Translations under genes and position numbers: made by a program
Source of the DNA: Pseudomonas sp. Seg1
Lineage (GTDB): Bacteria; Pseudomonadota; Gammaproteobacteria; Pseudomonadales; Pseudomonadaceae
Assembly (NCBI RefSeq): GCF_018326005.1
Contig: NZ_AP021903.1
Coordinates: 434,001 to 498,000 of the forward strand
Length of the DNA: 64,000 bases
Reading direction: 5' to 3'
Notes under the pieces: model-generated
Databases searched by the model: none
Told to the model about the DNA's origin: nothing
The model's input: the letters and a program-made list of their open reading frames with translations, nothing else
Part shown: positions 59,164 to 64,000 of the stretch, one piece after another
Layout: each line of letters opens with the position of its first letter
Position numbering within the stretch: position 1 is the stretch's first letter

Positions 59164-60756
59164 ATGACTAGTTTGCATGCCGACGAGGCGTTTCTCGGCC
59201 ATTTCCAGTTAAGTCACGACCCCTTCGCGCCGCGGGTGCCGGGCTTTAAATTCTTCCCGGCCCAGCGCAAACCGGTGCTGGGTCAACTGCATCACCTGGC
59301 GCGATACAGCCAGTTGCTGCTGGTGGTCACCGGCCCGCAGGGCAGCGGCAAGACTCTGCTGCGTCAGGCGCTGGTGGCCAGCACCAACAAGCAATCGGTG
59401 CAGAGCGTGGTGGTTTCCGCGCGCGGTGCCGGCGATGCCGCGGGCGTGCTGCGTCAGGTCGCTCAGGCGCTGAACGTGGCCCAGGCTGAAGTCGGCGCGA
59501 TTCTGGATCAGGTGGTGCAACTCGCGCTGACCGGCCAGGAAGTCTATCTGCTGGTGGACGACGCCGAGCAGCTCGACGAATCCGCTCTCGAAGCGCTGAT
59601 GGCGCTGGGTGCTGGCGCGCCGGAAGGTCGCCCGCATGTGTTCCTGTTCGGTGAGTCGTCGCTGATCGCTCAGCTTGAGGCTTTGCACCTTGAGGAAGAG
59701 CGTTTCCACGTCATCGAATTGCAGCCGTACACCGAAGAAGAGACCCGCGAGTATCTCGACCAACGGCTGGAAGGTGCAGGCCGGGGTGTCGAACTTTTCA
59801 CCGCGGATCAGATCTCTGATATTCACGAAAGCTCCGAGGGTTGGCCGGGCAACATCAACCAGGTCGCTCGCGATGCTCTGATCGAAGTCATGATTGCCAG
59901 CCGCTCTGCGGTCAAGCGTCCAAGTATGGGGTTCAACATGCCGAAGAAACACGTATTGGCGATTTCCGCCGTCGTTGTGGTCGCGGTCGCCGCCGCCTGG
60001 CTGATGCCGGGTCGCAACAAGGCGCCAACCACCGGCGCGCCAGCCAACGAGCAGGCGCAACTGCCATTGGGTCAGGGCGCAGCGAATGGCGGCGCACCGA
60101 ACGTTGAGTTCGCCGGTAATACGCAGCCGATGCCGTTGCCGCTGGTCGGCAACTCGCAGCCGGTGATGCGCGGTCCGTTGGCCGAAGCGGCTGGCGGGAT
60201 CACCGAGGGTGACGACGGCGTGCCTTTGGAAGGTTCCAGCGATACACCGCCAACCGTGACCACTTCGGCACCGCCTGCCGGCGTTCCGGCCGGTCCTGCA
60301 CCGACCCCGGTTCCAGTGCCAGCAGCCAAACCAACCCCGGCACCGACGCAAATCGCCACCGCCAAGCCTGCTCCGGCAGCGCCAGCGGCGAAACCGGCTC
60401 CAGCGCCAGCCAAGCCAGTTGTCGCTGCCAAACCGGCCGAGAAGCCGGTTACCGTCGCCAAAGCCGCCGGTAGCAGCTGGTACGCCGGGCAGCCGACCAG
60501 CAACTACGTGGTGCAGATCCTCGGCACCAGTTCGGAAGCGACCGCGCAAAACTTCGTCAAGGAGCAGGGCGGCGAGTACCGTTATTTCAAGAAAGTCCTC
60601 AACGGCAAGCCTCTCTACGTGATCACCTACGGCAACTTCGCCAATCGTGATGCAGCCGTTTCTGCCATCAAGGCCTTGCCAGCGAAGGTTCAGGCTGGTA
60701 AACCTTGGCCTCGCACTGTCGCCAGCGTCCAACAGGAACTGGCAACAACTCGCTGA
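59164..60756 (+). CDS. DamX-like protein: AAA ATPase, membrane helix and SPOR domain
   Basis: 530 residues in three parts. Residues about 15-250 are an ExeA-like AAA ATPase: Walker A GPQGSGKT (57-64), Walker B YLLVDDAEQ (128-136). A membrane helix at about 262-282 (KHVLAISAVVVVAVAAAWLM) is followed by a long Pro/Ala linker and a C-terminal SPOR domain at about 445-525 (NYVVQILGTSSEATAQNFVK). It therefore has a predicted cytoplasmic ATPase and a periplasmic septal-peptidoglycan binder, suggesting a cell-division role like E. coli DamX, which lies at the same place (aroK-aroB-damX). Function here is inferred. Confidence 0.88.
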   Translation: MTSLHADEAFLGHFQLSHDPFAPRVPGFKFFPAQRKPVLGQLHHLARYSQLLLVVTGPQGSGKTLLRQALVASTNKQSVQSVVVSARGAGDAAGVLRQVAQALNVAQAEVGAILDQVVQLALTGQEVYLLVDDAEQLDESALEALMALGAGAPEGRPHVFLFGESSLIAQLEALHLEEERFHVIELQPYTEEETREYLDQRLEGAGRGVELFTADQISDIHESSEGWPGNINQVARDALIEVMIASRSAVKRPSMGFNMPKKHVLAISAVVVVAVAAAWLMPGRNKAPTTGAPANEQAQLPLGQGAANGGAPNVEFAGNTQPMPLPLVGNSQPVMRGPLAEAAGGITEGDDGVPLEGSSDTPPTVTTSAPPAGVPAGPAPTPVPVPAAKPTPAPTQIATAKPAPAAPAAKPAPAPAKPVVAAKPAEKPVTVAKAAGSSWYAGQPTSNYVVQILGTSSEATAQNFVKEQGGEYRYFKKVLNGKPLYVITYGNFANRDAAVSAIKALPAKVQAGKPWPRTVASVQQELATTR

Positions 60757-60762
60757 AGATTC

Positions 60763-60787
60763 GGCGGCCTTACCCAGGCCGCCTCTC
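60763..60787 (+). terminator. Terminator-like hairpin after the DamX-like gene
   Basis: GGCGGCC (60763-60769) pairs with GGCCGCC (60777-60783). Only TCTC follows, so it is a strong stem with a poor T-run. Confidence 0.6.
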
Positions 60788-60968
60788 CAAGCACCTCAAA
60801 ATTTCTACGAGTGCGCGCCGTCTCTACAGACCGCGTGCCTTGTGGTGTCTGCGTCACAGTAGTCTTTGAGTCGTTGCGGTCAAAATTAAAAAAGTTTTGA
60901 CTAGCACAGCAGATCGCTTTAAACCTTTCACAAATGCGACATAGATTTGCGACATTTCGTCGTCAAAT

Positions 60969-60997
60969 TTGTGAGCGTCTGTGTCGCTGTGTACAAT
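60969..60997 (+). promoter_or_regulatory. Putative sigma-70 promoter of gltB
   Basis: TTGTGA (60969-60974), 17-base spacer, TACAAT (60992-60997). Leader of about 100 bases. The -35 box overlaps the right half of an inverted repeat TCACAAAT/ATTTGTGA, a possible operator. Confidence 0.6.
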
Positions 60998-61106
60998 GAC
61001 CACCCTTTTGCCCCCGCTAAGCTGGCGTACGTTCGGCGCGGATTGCAAGTGGTTGAATTGAAAAGAAATTTGCCTCGAAAAGAGGCAGCCTGGTGAGAAA
61101 GTGTCT

Positions 61107-64000
61107 ATGAAAGCAGGTCTGTACCAACCAGATGAATTCAAGGATAACTGCGGTTTCGGCCTGATAGCCCATATGCAGGGCGAACCCAGTCATACCCTTT
61201 TGCAAACGGCCATTGAGGCCCTGACCTGCATGACCCACCGCGGTGGGATTAATGCCGACGGCAAGACCGGTGACGGTTGCGGTCTGCTGATTCAAAAGCC
61301 TGATGCGTTCCTGCGCGCCATTGCTCAGGAAACCTTCAGTGTCGAGTTGCCCAAGCAATACGCTGTGGGCATGGTCTTCTTCAACCAGGATCCGGCCAAG
61401 GCCGAAGCCGCTCGCGAAAACATGAACCGCGAGATCCTTGCCGAAGGCCTGCAACTGATCGGCTGGCGCAAAGTGCCGATCGACACCAGCGTCCTCGGCC
61501 GCCTGGCCCTTGAGCGCCTGCCGCAGATCGAGCAGGTGTACATCGGCGGTGAAGGCCTGAGCGATCAGGACATGGCGGTCAAGCTGTTCAGCGCCCGTCG
61601 TCGCTCGTCGGTCTCCAATGCCGTCGATTCCGACCACTACATCTGCAGCTTTTCGCACAAGACCATCATTTATAAAGGGCTGATGATGCCGGCCGATCTG
61701 GCCGCGTTCTATCCAGACCTGAGTGACGAGCGCCTGCAAACCGCGATCTGCGTGTTCCACCAGCGCTTCTCCACCAACACCTTGCCGAAATGGCCGCTGG
61801 CGCAGCCATTCCGCTTTCTCGCCCACAACGGCGAGATCAACACCATCACCGGTAACCGCAACTGGGCACAGGCCCGACGGACCAAGTTCACCAATGATCT
61901 GATGGATCTGGAAGAGCTCGGCCCGCTGGTCAACCGTGTCGGTTCCGACTCCTCGAGCATGGACAACATGCTGGAGCTGATGGTCACCGGCGGCATCGAC
62001 CTGTTCCGTGGCGTGCGGATGATCATTCCGCCTGCATGGCAGAACGTCGAAACCATGGACCCGGATCTGCGTGCGTTCTACGAGTACAACTCGATGCACA
62101 TGGAACCGTGGGACGGCCCGGCCGGCGTGGTCATGACCGACGGTCGCTACGCGGTGTGCCTGCTCGACCGTAACGGTCTGCGTCCGGCGCGCTGGGTCAC
62201 CACCACCAACGGTTTCATCACTGTTGCTTCGGAAATCGGCGTGTGGAACTACCAGCCCGAAGACGTGATCGCCAAGGGCCGTGTCGGTCCGGGGCAGATC
62301 CTCGCCGTGGACACCGAAACCGGGCAGATCCTCGACACTGACGCGATCGACAACCGTCTGAAATCCCGTCATCCGTACAAGCAATGGCTGCGCAAGAATG
62401 CCCTGCGCATCCAGGCGACCATGGAAGACAACGACCACGGTTCGGCGTTCTACGACGTCGATCAGCTCAAGCAGTACATGAAGATGTATCAGGTCACGTT
62501 CGAAGAGCGTGATCAGGTACTGCGCCCGCTCGGCGAACAAGGCTACGAAGCCGTGGGTTCGATGGGCGATGACACGCCGATGGCCGTGCTGTCCCAGCGT
62601 GTGCGCACGCCGTACGACTATTTCCGTCAGCAGTTCGCGCAGGTCACCAACCCGCCGATCGACCCGCTGCGTGAAGCCATCGTGATGTCGCTGGAAATCT
62701 GCCTCGGTGCCGAGCGCAACATTTTCCAGGAGTCGCCGGAACACGCCTCGCGCGTGATCCTCAGCTCGCCGGTTATTTCCCCGGCCAAGTGGCGCTCGCT
62801 GATGAACCTCGACCGCCCGGGTTTCGAGCGGCAGATCATCGACCTCAACTACGACGAAAGCGTCGGCCTCGAAGCGGCGATCCGCAACGTTGCCGATCAG
62901 GCTGAAGAAGCCGTGCGAGCCGGGCGTACCCAGATCGTTCTGAGCGACCGCCATATCGCCCCGGGCAAGCTGCCGATCCACGCCTCGCTGGCCACCGGTG
63001 CGGTCCACCACCGCCTGACCGAAAAAGGCCTGCGCTGCGATTCCAACATCCTCGTTGAAACCGCCACCGCCCGTGACCCGCACCACTTTGCGGTGCTGAT
63101 CGGTTTCGGCGCCTCGGCGGTGTATCCGTTCCTGGCTTATGAAGTGCTGGGTGACCTGATCCGTACCGGTGAAGTGCTGGGCGACCTCTACGAGGTGTTC
63201 AAGAACTACCGCAAAGGCATCACCAAAGGTCTGCTGAAGATTCTGTCGAAGATGGGTATCTCGACCATCGCTTCGTACCGTGGTGCGCAGCTGTTCGAAG
63301 CCATCGGTTTGTCCGAAGAGGTTTGCGACCTGAGCTTCCGTGGCGTGCCGAGCCGCATCAAGGGCGCGCGTTTCGTCGACATCGAAGCCGAGCAGAAAGC
63401 ACTCGCCACCGAAGCCTGGAGCCCGCGCAAGCCGATCCAGCAGGGCGGTCTGCTGAAGTTCGTCCACGGTGGCGAATATCACGCCTACAACCCGGACGTG
63501 GTCAACACCCTGCAAGCCGCTGTGCAGCAGGGCGACTACGCCAAGTTCAAGGAATACACCTCACTGGTGGATAACCGCCCGGTGTCGATGATCCGTGACC
63601 TGCTCAAGGTCAAGACCCTCGACACGCCGCTGGACATCAGTGAAATCGAACCGCTGGAATCGGTGCTCAAGCGCTTCGACTCCGCCGGTATCTCGCTGGG
63701 CGCACTGTCGCCGGAAGCTCACGAAGCCCTGGCCGAAGCCATGAACCGCCTCGGTGCGCGTTCTAACTCCGGCGAAGGCGGCGAAGACCCGGCGCGCTAC
63801 GGCACCATCAAGAGCTCGAAAATCAAGCAGGTCGCGACGGGCCGTTTCGGGGTCACCCCGGAATACCTGGTCAACGCCGAAGTGCTGCAGATCAAGGTCG
63901 CTCAAGGCGCCAAGCCGGGCGAGGGCGGGCAACTGCCGGGCGGTAAAGTCAACGGGCTGATCGCCAAGCTGCGTTACGCAGTGCCGGGCGTGACGCTGAT
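61107..64000 (+). CDS. gltB: Glutamate synthase large subunit, 3'-truncated by window edge
   Basis: Large subunit of NADPH-dependent glutamate synthase: glutamine plus 2-oxoglutarate to two glutamate. ATG 61107, [21 protein letters not shown] 14-residue propeptide is expected to be cleaved to expose Cys15, the N-terminal nucleophile of the class II glutaminase domain ([11 protein letters not shown], then [18 protein letters not shown]). 964 codons are visible of about 1480. The glutaminase and central domains are complete, and the synthase domain has begun at the end ([13 protein letters not shown]). FMN and iron-sulfur sites lie beyond the window. Confidence 0.97.
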   Translation, partial: MKAGLYQPDEFKDNCGFGLIAHMQGEPSHTLLQTAIEALTCMTHRGGINADGKTGDGCGLLIQKPDAFLRAIAQETFSVELPKQYAVGMVFFNQDPAKAEAARENMNREILAEGLQLIGWRKVPIDTSVLGRLALERLPQIEQVYIGGEGLSDQDMAVKLFSARRRSSVSNAVDSDHYICSFSHKTIIYKGLMMPADLAAFYPDLSDERLQTAICVFHQRFSTNTLPKWPLAQPFRFLAHNGEINTITGNRNWAQARRTKFTNDLMDLEELGPLVNRVGSDSSSMDNMLELMVTGGIDLFRGVRMIIPPAWQNVETMDPDLRAFYEYNSMHMEPWDGPAGVVMTDGRYAVCLLDRNGLRPARWVTTTNGFITVASEIGVWNYQPEDVIAKGRVGPGQILAVDTETGQILDTDAIDNRLKSRHPYKQWLRKNALRIQATMEDNDHGSAFYDVDQLKQYMKMYQVTFEERDQVLRPLGEQGYEAVGSMGDDTPMAVLSQRVRTPYDYFRQQFAQVTNPPIDPLREAIVMSLEICLGAERNIFQESPEHASRVILSSPVISPAKWRSLMNLDRPGFERQIIDLNYDESVGLEAAIRNVADQAEEAVRAGRTQIVLSDRHIAPGKLPIHASLATGAVHHRLTEKGLRCDSNILVETATARDPHHFAVLIGFGASAVYPFLAYEVLGDLIRTGEVLGDLYEVFKNYRKGITKGLLKILSKMGISTIASYRGAQLFEAIGLSEEVCDLSFRGVPSRIKGARFVDIEAEQKALATEAWSPRKPIQQGGLLKFVHGGEYHAYNPDVVNTLQAAVQQGDYAKFKEYTSLVDNRPVSMIRDLLKVKTLDTPLDISEIEPLESVLKRFDSAGISLGALSPEAHEALAEAMNRLGARSNSGEGGEDPARYGTIKSSKIKQVATGRFGVTPEYLVNAEVLQIKVAQGAKPGEGGQLPGGKVNGLIAKLRYAVPGVTL

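Larger units (their letters stand above)
60757..61106. other. Intergenic region upstream of gltB
   Basis: 350 bases without an ORF, AT-rich against the window. Holds a terminator hairpin at 60763-60783, direct repeat GCGACAT (60936-60942, 60949-60955), inverted repeat TCACAAAT/ATTTGTGA (60928-60935, 60967-60974) and a promoter at 60969-60997. Confidence 0.7.

Noticed and set aside
61017..63515. 832-codon open frame on the minus strand
   Set aside because: Antisense to gltB, whose glutaminase and synthase motifs are read on the plus strand.

Overview
The window is a stretch of core chromosome from a Pseudomonas of the fluorescens group. The call rests on high GC with GC-rich codon use, a gene order that matches the known P. 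aeruginosa/P. fluorescens order from hut to gltB almost throughout, a complete medium-chain-length PHA cluster, and many Pseudomonas-type REP doublets (for example GGGAGCTGGCTTGCCAGC) between genes. Nearly all 64 kb is housekeeping or conserved catabolic DNA. The one clearly mobile piece is a pair of apparently identical IS481-family elements inside the PHA cluster.

Layout. 1-11348: histidine utilisation (hut) operon: 3'-part of hutU, an NCS1 permease, the ABC transporter hutXWV, a HutH paralogue without its cofactor-forming triad, a canonical hutH, hutI and hutG. 11577-17632: pip-dtd, then opgG-opgH for osmoregulated periplasmic glucan. 17835-20480: polar amino-acid ABC transporter. 20635-22551 (-): chemoreceptor. 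22790-28853 (-): rsmE, tatCBA, hisE-hisI, ubiB-ubiJ-ubiE. 29020-38969: a small PHA-associated protein, phaI-phaF (+), the two IS copies, then phaD, phaC2, phaZ, phaC1 (-), convergent with phaIF. 39228-46791 (-): DUF971 protein, hslU-hslV, a SPOR-domain protein, argS, priA. 47082-49579 (+): rpmE, a secreted nuclease-like protein, malic enzyme. 49844-52291 (-): ponA. 52507-60756 (+): pilMNOPQ, aroK, aroB and a DamX-like ATPase/SPOR protein. 61107-64000 (+): gltB, cut by the window edge.

How the genes work together. The hut genes take up histidine or urocanate and degrade it to glutamate plus formate and ammonia. The pha genes make, package and degrade polyester storage granules. pilMNOPQ build the alignment and secretin parts of the type IV pilus. 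aroK and aroB serve the shikimate pathway, and gltB assimilates ammonia. 

Most notable points: (i) the hut-operon HutH paralogue has lost exactly the Ala-Ser-Gly that forms the MIO cofactor, plus two other catalytic positions; (ii) the two IS copies sit at mirror-image positions in the two arms of one palindromic intergenic repeat; (iii) an apparent rpmE terminator lies inside the signal-peptide codons of the next gene; (iv) structured 5' leaders precede opgG and the malic enzyme gene; (v) a sigma-54-like promoter upstream of phaC1 is bracketed by an inverted repeat. No rRNA, tRNA, CRISPR, prophage or defence genes were seen. All identifications are by reading; no database search was run.
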